DNA from: Streptomyces aculeolatus
GTDB lineage: Bacteria; Actinomycetota; Actinomycetes; Streptomycetales; Streptomycetaceae
Assembly (NCBI RefSeq): GCF_020400605.1
Contig: NZ_JAINRD010000011.1
Location: forward strand, 124,001 to 188,000
Length of the DNA: 64,000 nt
Reading direction: 5' to 3'
Below are positions 51,004 to 59,260 of the stretch, piece after piece; within the stretch, counting starts at the first letter, position 1; each line of letters begins with the position of its first letter. Below the pieces are notes generated by a model that saw nothing but the letters and a program-made list of their open reading frames with translations, was not told the DNA's origin and searched no databases. The translations under genes and the position numbers were made by a program.

Positions 51004-51654
51004 ATGGGCAGGATCGTGGTGTACGGGGCGGGCGGCAGGGCCGGTCGCCGGGCGGTGGCGGAGGCGCGGCGGCGCGGGCACGAGGTGGTGGCCGTGGTGC
51101 GGGACCCGGTGAAGCACGCGGGCGTCGCGGGCGAGGGCATACGGCTCGTGGCCGGGGACGCGGCGGACGCCGACGCGGTGGCGGCCGCGGCGGCCGGCTG
51201 CACCGCGGCGATCGCCGCGGCGGCGGTGTACGGGGAGGGCACGGACCCGGACGCCTTCTTCCGCGGCTCGGCGAAGGCGCTGGCGGCGGGGCTCCCCCGG
51301 GCGGGGGTGGCGCGGCTGGTGCTCGTCGGGCTGGCGTCGCTGCTGCCGGACGCGACGGGCCGCCGGCTCCTCGACGACCCGGCGTTCCCGGCGGAGTTCC
51401 GTCCCTTCTGCGAGGCCCACGCGGCGGGCCTGGAGGTCCTCCGCGCGGTGCCGCCGGAGCTGGACTGGCTCTACGTCAGCCCGGCGGGCGACTTCGACCA
51501 CGACGCCGGCCGCACGGACCGCGGTTACCGCGTCCGCGCCCACGGCGACCCCGGGGAGCGCATCTCGTACCCGGACTTCGCGGTCGCCCTGCTGGACGAG
51601 GCGGAGTCGCCCCGCCACAGCCGTATGCACCTGGCGGTGGGCGAGGCCCCCTGA
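51004..51654 (+). CDS. NAD(P)-binding NmrA/atypical SDR oxidoreductase
   Basis: A 216-residue protein that begins with a Rossmann motif IVVYGAGGRAGRRAVAEARR. It continues with VVAVVRDPVKHAG, LVAGDAADADAV and a later LDWLYVSPAGDFD. Such proteins are NADPH sensors or reductases. It has good RBS spacing (GGGAGGCAGCGGG). It is divergent from an HxlR regulator, a common pairing for inducible quinone or aldehyde reductases (inference). Confidence 0.9.
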   Translation: MGRIVVYGAGGRAGRRAVAEARRRGHEVVAVVRDPVKHAGVAGEGIRLVAGDAADADAVAAAAAGCTAAIAAAAVYGEGTDPDAFFRGSAKALAAGLPRAGVARLVLVGLASLLPDATGRRLLDDPAFPAEFRPFCEAHAAGLEVLRAVPPELDWLYVSPAGDFDHDAGRTDRGYRVRAHGDPGERISYPDFAVALLDEAESPRHSRMHLAVGEAP

Positions 51655-51675
51655 CCGGCCGCACGCACCGCGCCC

Positions 51676-51706
51676 CCGGTCACCGCGAGCTCCGGTCACC
51701 GCGAGC
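51676..51706. repeat. Two copies of a 15-bp repeat
   Basis: CCGGTCACCGCGAGC occurs at 51676-51690 and 51692-51706 in the short gap between the convergent oxidoreductase and GlxA-type genes. It has no visible function. Confidence 0.6.
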
Positions 51707-51742
51707 CCCGTGCCCCCGTCCCCGCGGGGCCCGTGCCCGCGC

Positions 51743-52753
51743 TCACCGTGCCCGGTCGCGGAACACGTGCCGGTACGTCCGCGGCGACACCCCCGTCTGC
51801 CGGGCGAACTGGTGCCGCAGGTTCGCCGCGCTCCCCAGCCCCGCTCGCCGCGCCACCGCCTCCACCGGCACGTCCGTGGTCTCCAGCAACTCCTGCGCCA
51901 GCCGGACCCGTTCCTGGAGCAGCCACTGCAGCGGCGTGACGCCGAGGGTGTCGCGGAACCGGCGGGCGAAGGTGCGCTCGGCGAGGTGCGCGGCGCGCGC
52001 CAGCCGGGCCACGGTCAGCGGCTCGTGGAGGCGGGCGCGGGCCCAGTCGAGCACGGGTGCCAGCCCGTGGTCGGGGGCCGCCGGGCGGGGCGGGGACGGC
52101 GGCAGCTTCGCGTACTGGGCCTGGCCGCCCTCGCGGTGCGGGGGTACGACCATGCGCCGGGCGACCTCGTTGGCGACGGCGGCGCCGTGGTCGCGGCGGA
52201 CGAGGTGGAGGCAGAGGTCGACGGCGGCGCCGGTGCCGGCGGAGGTGTAGACGGGGCCGTCCTCACAGTAGAGCGCCCCCGGGTCGACGTGGACGCGGGG
52301 GAAGCGGTGGGCGAAGTCGGCGGCGTTCATCCAGTGCGTCGTCGCGCGGCGCCCGTCCAGGACGCCGGCCACCGCCGGCACGTACGCGCCGGCGCACAGC
52401 GTGACGATCCGCTTGCCGGCCTCGTACGCCTTCCGCACCGCGGCGACGAGGTCGGGCGGCGGGTCGAGCTGGTGGCTGCGGGCGAGGCCGGGGATGAGCA
52501 CGGTGTCGGCCTCGGCCAGGTCGCCGAGGCCGTACGGGCTCTGCAGGAGCAGTCCGGGGGCGGTGGTCAGCGGGCCGGGCTGGGCGGCGCACAGGCGCAG
52601 TTCGTACCAGGGGTCGACGAGGTCGCTGCGGTCGAGGCCGAAGACCTCGCAGGGGACGGCCAGTTCGTAGGCGGGGGCGCCGTCCGTGACGGCGACCCCG
52701 ACGACGTGGCGGGGCGCCGGCGGCGGTGCGGGCGTCGGCGGCGTCGTAGACAT
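51743..52753 (-). CDS. GlxA-type AraC-family regulator with DJ-1/PfpI domain
   Basis: A 336-residue regulator. The N-terminal DJ-1/PfpI-like domain (residues about 18-190) has VGVAVTDGAPAYELAVP and the nucleophile-like Cys in IVTLCAGAYVPA. The C-terminal double helix-turn-helix (about 225-330) includes PLTVARLARAAHLAERTFAR and RRAGLGSAANLRHQFARQTG. GlxA-type proteins respond to metabolic ligands rather than arabinose. It is divergent from an APC permease gene, 71 bases away, and may control it. Confidence 0.93.
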   Translation of the reverse strand: MSTTPPTPAPPPAPRHVVGVAVTDGAPAYELAVPCEVFGLDRSDLVDPWYELRLCAAQPGPLTTAPGLLLQSPYGLGDLAEADTVLIPGLARSHQLDPPPDLVAAVRKAYEAGKRIVTLCAGAYVPAVAGVLDGRRATTHWMNAADFAHRFPRVHVDPGALYCEDGPVYTSAGTGAAVDLCLHLVRRDHGAAVANEVARRMVVPPHREGGQAQYAKLPPSPPRPAAPDHGLAPVLDWARARLHEPLTVARLARAAHLAERTFARRFRDTLGVTPLQWLLQERVRLAQELLETTDVPVEAVARRAGLGSAANLRHQFARQTGVSPRTYRHVFRDRAR

Positions 52754-52824
52754 GGCAGGAATTTAGCGCAGGGAGGCATTTCTGCCCATGGCCGCGCGGG
52801 GGCCTGCCGGGCGAGGCTCCAGTC

Positions 52825-54270
52825 ATGGCCGAAACGACCAGCGGCGCCGCCCCGGCGGGCGGTGCCGAGCCGCCGCATGCCGCGCCGCCCGCGACCCCGC
52901 ACGCCACGCCGCCGGACACGCCGCACGCCACGCCCCGGGTACGCCCGGGGCGTACCCGGGGACGCGCCCCGGCGCCCGCGGCGCAGGGCCCCGCGCCCGC
53001 GCGCTCCCGCGGCGGCCTCACCACCGCGCAGGGCACGGCGATGTACGTCGGCGCCGTCCTCGGCACCGGCGTCATCACCCTGCCCGCGCTCGCCGCCGAC
53101 ACCGCGGGCCCCGCCTCCCTCGTCGCGTGGGCGGCGCTGGTCCTGGTCTCCGTGCCGCTGGCCGCGACCTTCGCCGCCCTCGGCGCCCGCCACCCCGACT
53201 CCGGCGGCGTCTCGACGTACGCCCGGCTCGCCTTCGGCGAGCGGGCCGCGACCGTCGTCGGCTGGTGCTTCTTCCTCGCGATCCCGCCGGGCGCCGCGGC
53301 CGCCGCGCTCTTCGGCGGCGCGTACGTCTCCGCGGCCGTGGGCGGCGGCACGGCGACCACCACCGCCACCGCCGCCGGGCTCATGGCAGCCGTCACGGCC
53401 GCCAACGCCGTGGGGCTGAAGGTGACCGGCCGGCTGCAACTGGCGCTCGCGGTGCTGCTCGTCGTCCTCCTGCTGGCCGCGGTGCTGCTGTCGCTCCCCC
53501 ACGCGCGTACGGACCATCTGCAGCCGTTCGCGCCGCACGGCTGGACCGCCGTCGCCCCGGCCGCCGCGCTGCTGGTCTGGAGCTTCGCGGGCTGGGAGGC
53601 GATCACGCACCTGGCGGGCGAGTTCCGCCGGCCGGCCCGCGACCTGCCGCGCGCGACGGGCGCGGCCGTCGCGCTGGTCGGCGTGCTGTACCTGTCCGTC
53701 GCCTTCGCCGTCGTCGCGGTGCTCGGCCCGGCCGCCGCCGACTCCGACGCGCCGCTCGGCGACCTCATGGCCCGCGGCCTCGGCGGGCAGGGCCGCCATC
53801 TGGCCGCGGGCGCGGCGCTGCTCCTCACCCTCGGCGTCATGAACGTCTACTACGCCGGCGCCGCCAAGCTCGGCGCCGCCCTCGGCCGCGACGGCGCGCT
53901 GCCGGGAAAGCTGGCGCGGGGCAGCGAGGCCGGGGAGGTGCCGCGGCGCAGCCTGGCGGTGATCGCGGTACTGGGCTTCGCGGCGCTGGGTGCGGTGACG
54001 CTGACGGACACCGGCACGAAGCCGCTGGTGCTGCTGACCACGGGCTCGTTCACCACCGTGTACGCGGTGGGCGTGGCCGCCGCGTTCCGGCTGCTGCCGC
54101 GCGGCAGCGCGGGGCGGAAGGCGGCGGTGCCGGCGCTGGTCGCGGTCGCGGCGCTGCTGGTGGCCTCCGGCCCGTACCTGCTGTGGCCGCTGTCGGTGAC
54201 GGTGGCGGCCTGGCTGTACACAAGACGCCGCCGGCCGGTCACGGGGGCCGGTGCGTCGGCACACGGGTAA
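52825..54270 (+). CDS. APC-superfamily amino acid permease/exporter
   Basis: A 481-residue membrane transporter with about 12 helices. The first begins TTAQGTAMYVGAVLGTGVIT, the family N-terminal pattern, and SFAGWEAITHLAGEFR is the APC motif in the centre. The general shape is that of YjeH-like amino acid exporters. The first 60 residues are an unusual Pro/Ala/His-rich extension (with a PHATPPDTPHATP repeat) not needed for the fold, and its DNA holds a 13-bp hairpin. The TAA stop lies within the terminator stem. It is divergent from a GlxA-type regulator. Confidence 0.9.
   Translation: MAETTSGAAPAGGAEPPHAAPPATPHATPPDTPHATPRVRPGRTRGRAPAPAAQGPAPARSRGGLTTAQGTAMYVGAVLGTGVITLPALAADTAGPASLVAWAALVLVSVPLAATFAALGARHPDSGGVSTYARLAFGERAATVVGWCFFLAIPPGAAAAALFGGAYVSAAVGGGTATTTATAAGLMAAVTAANAVGLKVTGRLQLALAVLLVVLLLAAVLLSLPHARTDHLQPFAPHGWTAVAPAAALLVWSFAGWEAITHLAGEFRRPARDLPRATGAAVALVGVLYLSVAFAVVAVLGPAAADSDAPLGDLMARGLGGQGRHLAAGAALLLTLGVMNVYYAGAAKLGAALGRDGALPGKLARGSEAGEVPRRSLAVIAVLGFAALGAVTLTDTGTKPLVLLTTGSFTTVYAVGVAAAFRLLPRGSAGRKAAVPALVAVAALLVASGPYLLWPLSVTVAAWLYTRRRRPVTGAGASAHG
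52933..52961. repeat. Perfect 13-bp hairpin inside the permease 5' coding region
   Basis: CCCCGGGTACGCC, a 3-nt loop CGG and the complement GGCGTACCCGGGG lie about 110 bases after the ATG, in the low-complexity N-terminus. Such a stable stem early in a coding sequence could slow translation or act as an attenuator. Confidence 0.7.
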
Positions 54271-54303
54271 GGACCGGACGCCCTTTGGCGTCCGGTCCTT
54301 ACC
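54266..54303. terminator. 17-bp hairpin terminator including the permease stop codon
   Basis: GGTAAGGACCGGACGCC, a 4-nt loop CTTT and the exact complement GGCGTCCGGTCCTTACC form a 17-bp perfect stem. The TAA at 54268-54270 ends the permease inside the left arm. It also faces the convergent nitroreductase-like gene. Confidence 0.9.
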
Positions 54304-54348
54304 GGGCCGGTCCCCCGGCCGGCTCGTGCGGCCCGGCCGGGGAACCGT

Positions 54349-54969
54349 TCAGTCGAAGCTCAGGTCGCCCTTGCGGGTCCGCTTCAGCTCGAAGAACTTC
54401 GGGTACGACGCCATCGCCAGCGCCCCGTCGAAGATCCGCAGCGCCTCCTCGCCCCGCGGTATGGCGGTCATCACGGGCCCGAAGAACGCGACGCCGTCGA
54501 TGTGGATCGTCGGGGTGCCGACGTCCTCGCCGACCGGGTCCATGCCCTCGTGGTGGCTCGTGCGCAGCGCCTTGTCGTACTCGTCGCTGCCGGCCGCCGC
54601 GGCCAGCTCGGCCGGCAGGCCCGCCTCGGCCAGCGCCTCCTTGACGACGGTCTCGTAGTCCTCCTCGCCGCCGTTGTGGATGCGGGTGCCGAGGGCGGTG
54701 TACAGGTCGCGCAGGACGTCCTCGCCGTGCTGCTGCGCCGCGGCGATGCAGACCCGCACGGGGCCCCACGCCTTGTCCATCAGCGCGCGGTACCACTCCG
54801 GCAGGTCGCGGTCCTCGTTGAGCACGGACAGGCTCATCACCCGGAAGCGCAGGTCGATGTCCCGCTGCCGTTCCACTTCGAGGATCCAGCGCGAGGTGAT
54901 CCACGCGAACGGACAGGCCGGGTCGAAGTAGAAGTCGACCTTGGGCGTTTCACCGGTGGCAGCCGCCAT
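54349..54969 (-). CDS. Mycothiol-dependent nitroreductase-like DsbA-family protein
   Basis: A 206-residue thioredoxin-fold protein. VDFYFDPACPFAWITSRWIL holds a CPFA active site (a single Cys). The helical insert and the cis-Pro loop GTPTIHIDGVAFFG follow. This is the pattern of Rv2466c, described as a mycothiol-dependent nitroreductase, although that protein has CPWC; here the second Cys is Ala, so a monothiol mechanism is expected. Mycothiol use fits an actinobacterium. It is divergent from the P-loop kinase gene with a 20-bp palindrome between. Confidence 0.87.
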   Translation of the reverse strand: MAAATGETPKVDFYFDPACPFAWITSRWILEVERQRDIDLRFRVMSLSVLNEDRDLPEWYRALMDKAWGPVRVCIAAAQQHGEDVLRDLYTALGTRIHNGGEEDYETVVKEALAEAGLPAELAAAAGSDEYDKALRTSHHEGMDPVGEDVGTPTIHIDGVAFFGPVMTAIPRGEEALRIFDGALAMASYPKFFELKRTRKGDLSFD

Positions 54970-55004
54970 GGGCCATCTCCCTGCTGTGGTACGGATGAGC
55001 GCGT

Positions 55005-55024
55005 CGTTGACGCAGGCGTCAACG
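55005..55024. promoter_or_regulatory. 20-bp near-perfect dyad between divergent genes
   Basis: CGTTGACGC-AG-GCGTCAACG is a perfect 9-bp inverted repeat in the 89-base gap between the nitroreductase-like gene and the P-loop gene. It is a probable operator, and no regulator is adjacent. It contains TTGAC on both strands, so it may overlap two -35 elements. Confidence 0.6.
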
Positions 55025-55058
55025 CCGACCGTCCCGGCCGCATTCCGAGGAGCAGACC

Positions 55059-55607
55059 ATTTTCCCCGACACCCCCGCGGTCCTGCTGCTGACCGGCGTC
55101 CAGGCCGCCGGCAAGTCCACCGTCGCCCAGCTGATCGCCGAACGGCTGCCGCGTTCGGCGCACGTGCGGGGCGACGTCTTCCGCCGCATGGTCGTCGGCG
55201 GACGCGCCGAGGTGACGCCGCAGGGGTCGCCGGAGGCGCTGCGGCAGCTGCGGCTCCGGTACGGGCTGATGGCCCGTACGGCGGACGCGTACGCGGCGGC
55301 GGGGTTCACGGCGGTGGCCCAGGACGTGGTGCTGGGCGACGAGCTGCCGCGCACCGCCGCCCTGTTCCGTACGGACCCGCTGCTCGTCGTCGTGCTGGCG
55401 CCGCGCCCCGCGGCGGTGGCGGCCCGCGAGGCGGGGCGGGCGAAGACGGCGTACGGGCCGGCCTGGGGCGTACGGGAGCTGGACGCCGTGCTGCGCGACG
55501 AGACCCCGCGCCTCGGCCTGTGGCTGGACACCTCCGGCCAGACGCCGGCGGAGACGGCGGACGAGATCCTGGCCCGCGCCTGGCACGAGGCCCGCGTCGA
55601 GCACTGA
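55059..55607 (+). CDS. P-loop kinase/phosphotransferase-like protein (apparent ATT start)
   Basis: A 182-residue protein with Walker A LLLTGVQAAGKSTVAQ and a Walker B-like AVAQDVVLGD, resembling small-molecule kinases such as chloramphenicol phosphotransferase or shikimate-kinase-like ATPases. It carries a lid-like RDE segment (AVLRDETPRLGLWLD). The frame has a stop at 55008, and no ATG, GTG or TTG before the P-loop. ATT at 55059, followed by TTC CCC GAC, has GAGGAG six bases upstream and aligns with an expected first Met. The alternative GTG at 55164 removes the P-loop and is unlikely. A one-base error that hides a normal start is also possible. Confidence 0.8.
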   Translation: MFPDTPAVLLLTGVQAAGKSTVAQLIAERLPRSAHVRGDVFRRMVVGGRAEVTPQGSPEALRQLRLRYGLMARTADAYAAAGFTAVAQDVVLGDELPRTAALFRTDPLLVVVLAPRPAAVAAREAGRAKTAYGPAWGVRELDAVLRDETPRLGLWLDTSGQTPAETADEILARAWHEARVEH

Positions 55608-55705
55608 CAGCTCCCCGTACGCGCCGGGGTCCGCGGCCGCGGGCGGGCGCCCTGCTGTCAGCGAATCCGGGCGCGCCGCGACCGGGCGCCCGGCACCCTG
55701 GCCGC

Positions 55706-56446
55706 ATGCCCCGGACCGTCGCCGTACTCTCCGACATCCACGGCGTGCTGCCGGCCCTCGAAGCCGTGCTCGCCGAGCCCGACGTACACGCCGCCGACGC
55801 CGTCGTCCTGACCGGCGACCTCGCCGCGGGACCGCTGCCCGACCGCACCCTCGACGCCCTGGCGGCGCTCGGTGGGCGCGCCGTGTGGGTGGGCGGCAAC
55901 GCCGACCGCGAGCTGGTCGAGTACCGCCGCGGCGCCCGCACCGACATCCCCGACCCGATCGCGCCCTGGGCGGCGGAGCAGCTGCGCGCGGACCAGGTCG
56001 AGCTGCTGGCGTCGCTGCCGGCGGGCGCGACGCTGCCGGTCGGCGGGCTGGGGCAGGTGCACTTCTGCCACGCGACGCCCCGCGCCGACGACGAGACGGT
56101 GCTCGTCGACGCGGCGCCCGGGCGGTGGGCGGAGGTGCTGGGCGGCCTCGGCCCCGAGGTGGAGACGGTGGTGCTGGGGCATACGCACATGCCGTTCGCC
56201 CGGCTCGCGCACGGCCGCCTCGTCGTCAACCCGGGCAGCGTCGGCATGCCGTACGGCCGCCCGGGGGCGCACTGGGCGCTGCTCGGACCGGGCGGCGCGG
56301 CGCTGCGGCGCACGGCCTACGACTACGGGGCGGCCTGCGCCCGCATCGCGGCGGAGTCCGGCTACGCACAGGCGGCGGCGTGGGCGGACGAGTACGTGTG
56401 GGCGCGTAACTCGGCGGAGGACGCGCTCGCGGCGTTCGGCGGCTGA
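55706..56446 (+). CDS. Calcineurin-like metallophosphatase (YfcE/MJ0936-like)
   Basis: A 246-residue cytoplasmic metallophosphoesterase. The metal-site motifs are visible in order: VAVLSDIHGVLPALEAVL (Asp-His), VVLTGDLAAG, VWVGGNADRE (GNxD form), then FCHATP, and GHTHMPFARL. NPGSVGMPYG is the family signature. Such proteins hydrolyse phosphodiesters in vitro. Its cellular substrate is unknown. It lies 98 bases after the P-loop gene and may be co-transcribed. Confidence 0.9.
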   Translation: MPRTVAVLSDIHGVLPALEAVLAEPDVHAADAVVLTGDLAAGPLPDRTLDALAALGGRAVWVGGNADRELVEYRRGARTDIPDPIAPWAAEQLRADQVELLASLPAGATLPVGGLGQVHFCHATPRADDETVLVDAAPGRWAEVLGGLGPEVETVVLGHTHMPFARLAHGRLVVNPGSVGMPYGRPGAHWALLGPGGAALRRTAYDYGAACARIAAESGYAQAAAWADEYVWARNSAEDALAAFGG

Positions 56447-56557
56447 CGCACCCGGGGGCGGCCGGTGTCACGGGGCGGAGCGGCCGGTACGCGGCCCCCA
56501 CGGCATACGGTCCGCACCACCTCGACCCCGGGCCCGTACGAACCGCGCCTCCGCGCG

Positions 56558-57589
56558 TCAGCGCTCCGGGTCCTCCCGGTCCTCCGGGTCCCGCTGCGGC
56601 TGCTCCAGCTCGTCGGCCGGCTCCACGTCCCCCGGGTCCAACGCCTCCGGCCGCTCCGCCGGCTCCACGGAGCCGCCCGGCTTCCCCAGCTCCAGCGCGC
56701 CCAGCGGGTCGATGGGGTCCAGCGGCGCCGGTACGTCCTCGTCCCCGCCCGCGTCCGCCCCGGGCCCCTCGCCGTCCGCGGCCGGCGGCGCCGGGGCCGG
56801 GCCGCCGGCCGGGGGCGGCGGCCCCATGCCCGACTGCGCCCGCTCCAGGAACCGCAGCAGCTCCACCGGGAACGGCAGCACCAGCGTCGAGTTCTTCTCC
56901 GCCGCCACGGCCCCCACCGTCTGCAGCAGCCGCAGCTGCAGCGCCGACGGGTGGTCGGACATCTGCTGCGCCGCCTGCGCCAGCTTCCGGGACGCCTGCA
57001 GCTCCGCGTCGGCGTTGATGACCCGCGCGCGCCGGTCGCGCGCCGCCTCCGCCTGCCGGGCCATGGAGCGCTTCATCGTCTCGGGCAGCGACACGTCCTT
57101 GATCTCGACCCGGTCGATGGTCACGCCCCACTCCACGGCCGGGCTGTCGATCATCAGCTCCAGGCCCTGGTTGAGCTTCTCACGGTTGGAGAGCAGGTCG
57201 TCCAGCTCGCTCTTGCCGATGATGGACCGCAGCGAGGTCTGGGCCATCTGGGAGACGGCGAAGCGGTAGTCCTCGACCTGCACGACGGCGTCGGCCGGGG
57301 CGACGACCTTGAAGTAGACGACCGCGTCGACGCGGACCGTGACGTTGTCGCGGGTGATGCCCTCCTGGGCGGGGATGGGCAGGGTCACGATCTGCATGTT
57401 GACCTTGCGCATCCGGTCGACGAACGGAACGATCATCGCGAAGCCGGGGCCGCGGATGCCGGGCCTGAGCCGGCCGAGCCGGAAGACCAGCCCCCGCTCG
57501 TACTGCTTGATCACCCGGGCCCCCGCCATCAGGGTGATGGCCCCGAGACAGGCGAGGGTCACCACCACTGCGATCAGTGCCTCGACCAT
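56558..57589 (-). CDS. Slipin/band-7 (SPFH) membrane protein
   Basis: A 343-residue protein, ATG at 57589 with GGGAG. One N-terminal membrane helix (ALIAVVVTLACLGAITLMAG) leads to the SPFH domain (QYERGLVFRLGRLR, GITRDNVTVRVDAVVYFKVV) and a helical region (EAARDRRARVINADAELQAS). The last 80 residues are Pro/Glu/Asp-rich (PAPLDPIDPLGAL), acidic and unstructured. Slipins scaffold membrane microdomains. It usually pairs with an NfeD-type protein, but none is adjacent here. It is convergent with the metallophosphatase gene. Confidence 0.93.
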   Translation of the reverse strand: MVEALIAVVVTLACLGAITLMAGARVIKQYERGLVFRLGRLRPGIRGPGFAMIVPFVDRMRKVNMQIVTLPIPAQEGITRDNVTVRVDAVVYFKVVAPADAVVQVEDYRFAVSQMAQTSLRSIIGKSELDDLLSNREKLNQGLELMIDSPAVEWGVTIDRVEIKDVSLPETMKRSMARQAEAARDRRARVINADAELQASRKLAQAAQQMSDHPSALQLRLLQTVGAVAAEKNSTLVLPFPVELLRFLERAQSGMGPPPPAGGPAPAPPAADGEGPGADAGGDEDVPAPLDPIDPLGALELGKPGGSVEPAERPEALDPGDVEPADELEQPQRDPEDREDPER

Positions 57590-57749
57590 CACGGCTCCCT
57601 GCGTCGCGTGCGATCGGCCGTTCCGTTCGCTTTCCACGGTAGCTCCGCCGCCGCGCCCGGGACAGTTTTCGGAGGGTGCCTCCGGAGGGCCGGGCGGTAC
57701 GCCCCGGAAAGCCCGGCCTCCGGGTGCCTCCGGCGGGCCCGGAACCGCA

Positions 57750-57784
57750 CCGCCCCCGCCCGGTGGGGGTCCGGGCGGGGGCGG
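57750..57784. terminator. 14-bp hairpin terminator of the protease gene
   Basis: CCGCCCCCGCCCGG, a 7-nt loop and the exact complement lie 33 bases beyond the protease stop codon, in the gap before the band-7 gene. It is the likely terminator of the streptogrisin-like gene on the minus strand. Confidence 0.8.
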
Positions 57785-57816
57785 CGGCCGGGGCGGTCAG
57801 GCCCCGTGCGTCGGGG

Positions 57817-58734
57817 TCAGTAGACGCTCACGCCATAGGCGTTCAGCGCCTCCACGACCGGCTGGAAGAACGTCGTGCCGCCGCTCGAGCAGTTGCCGCT
57901 GCCGCCGGAGGTCAGACCGAGGGCCGTCGTCCCGGAGAACAGCGCGCCGCCGGAGTCGCCCGGCTCGGCGCACACGTTGGTGCGGATCATGCCGTACACG
58001 ATGTCGCCGCCGCCGTAGTTCACGGTCTGGTTCAGCGCGGTGACGCTGCCGCCGTGGAGGCCGGTGGTGGAGCCGCTGCGCTGCACGGACTGGCCCACGG
58101 TCGCGTTGGCGGCGCGGGTGATGTCCTGGCTGCTGCCGTTGTACAGGTTCACGGTGCCCGGGTGGGTCTGCGCGGTGTTGCTGTACCGGACCAGCCCGTA
58201 GTCGTTCGTCGGGAAGCTCGACCCGGAGGTCGGGCCGATGACGGTGGTGCGGCCGGAGTTGCTGTACCACGTGCCCGCGCCGTCGGTGCAGTGGCCGGCG
58301 GTGACGAAGTAGTACGTGTCGCCGCTGCGGACGTTGAAGCCCAGCGAGCACCGCCAGCTCGAGGCGTAGATCGCCTGTCCGCCGTTGATGTAGCTCTGGA
58401 GCTTGCCCTTCATGCGCTCGATCCGCAGCGCGTCGGCGTCGGCGCCCGCGGTCCGCTTGATGCGGGCCACCTCGGCGTTGGTCACCGTCTCGTCGATGCT
58501 GACGACGAGGGTGCCGGTCTTCTTGTCGACGCCCCAGGCCGTGCCGCCGACGTCGGCGGCGAGCACCGCGTCGTCGGCTCTGGCCAGGGTGGCGGCGCTG
58601 AAGCCCTCGGGCTGCTGGGCGGCGCCCGACGCCGGTACCGCGAGCGCGGCGCCGGCCAGGGCGGCGGTCAGCGCGGCCACCAGCCGCAGTCGCTTCTTGG
58701 TGCCGCTCAGTGGGGGTGTGCGCTTGATCCTCAC
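57817..58734 (-). CDS. Secreted streptogrisin-type serine protease (S1E)
   Basis: A 305-residue preproprotein. The GTG at 58734 follows GGAGG. Residues of about 1-38 form the signal (RLVAALTAALAGAALAVPAS), then an alpha-lytic-type propeptide to about 115, then a mature chain of about 190 residues starting near INGGQAIYASS. The triad is His148 (VTAGHC), Asp178 (TNDYGLV) and Ser261 (EPGDSGGALF). It matches streptogrisin B-like proteases. The signal, pro-region and mature lengths are normal. It is divergent from the SepF-like gene. Confidence 0.95.
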   Translation of the reverse strand: MRIKRTPPLSGTKKRLRLVAALTAALAGAALAVPASGAAQQPEGFSAATLARADDAVLAADVGGTAWGVDKKTGTLVVSIDETVTNAEVARIKRTAGADADALRIERMKGKLQSYINGGQAIYASSWRCSLGFNVRSGDTYYFVTAGHCTDGAGTWYSNSGRTTVIGPTSGSSFPTNDYGLVRYSNTAQTHPGTVNLYNGSSQDITRAANATVGQSVQRSGSTTGLHGGSVTALNQTVNYGGGDIVYGMIRTNVCAEPGDSGGALFSGTTALGLTSGGSGNCSSGGTTFFQPVVEALNAYGVSVY

Positions 58735-59260
58735 TCAATCCTCCGAGTGTGCTCGGGGACCCGCCGGCGGGCAGGTCCGTGAGGCGCAGCCACGGGGCGG
58801 AGAAAACATGGGAGGGCTCGCCCGGCCGGCTTCCGTACGCCCGGCCGTGGGGGTGCGGCCCCTTATTTTCGTCGTGCCCCTGACAAGCGCTGCTGAGAGT
58901 ATTCAGACGATGACAGGTGTGCACAAGTAGGCACTGGCACATGTTGGCGCAATCGCGCCCCCCGGCCGGTCCGACCGGCCCGGCCCCGCCGCCGACCACT
59001 CGAACAGCGCGCGAACCACCCGAGCGGAGGCCGAAACACCCGTCCGGCCCCGCGGAAATCTCCTGTCACCCCGTCAGACCCCCTGCACCGGGGGAACTCT
59101 GACGAACCGACAGCCGTTTCTGTGCCAGTACTGTCACGAAGCCGGCCCGTGCCCTCTATCTGATTGGCACATCATCCGCATCATGGATGACCATAGGTGA
59201 GCGGACAGACATCCCCGGACTCCGGGGACAGCCCACGCCGCGGGAGAGAGAGGAGGCGTC
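58735..59260. promoter_or_regulatory. 526-base divergent regulatory region between the protease and SepF-like genes
   Basis: No gene is credible here. The protease side has a TTGTCA -35-like hexamer near 58.88 kb on the minus strand. The SepF side has TTGGCA at 59164-59169 and the inverted repeat TCATCC-N7-GGATGA at 59172-59190, about 70 bases before the ATG. There is no clear -10 hexamer. Confidence 0.4.
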
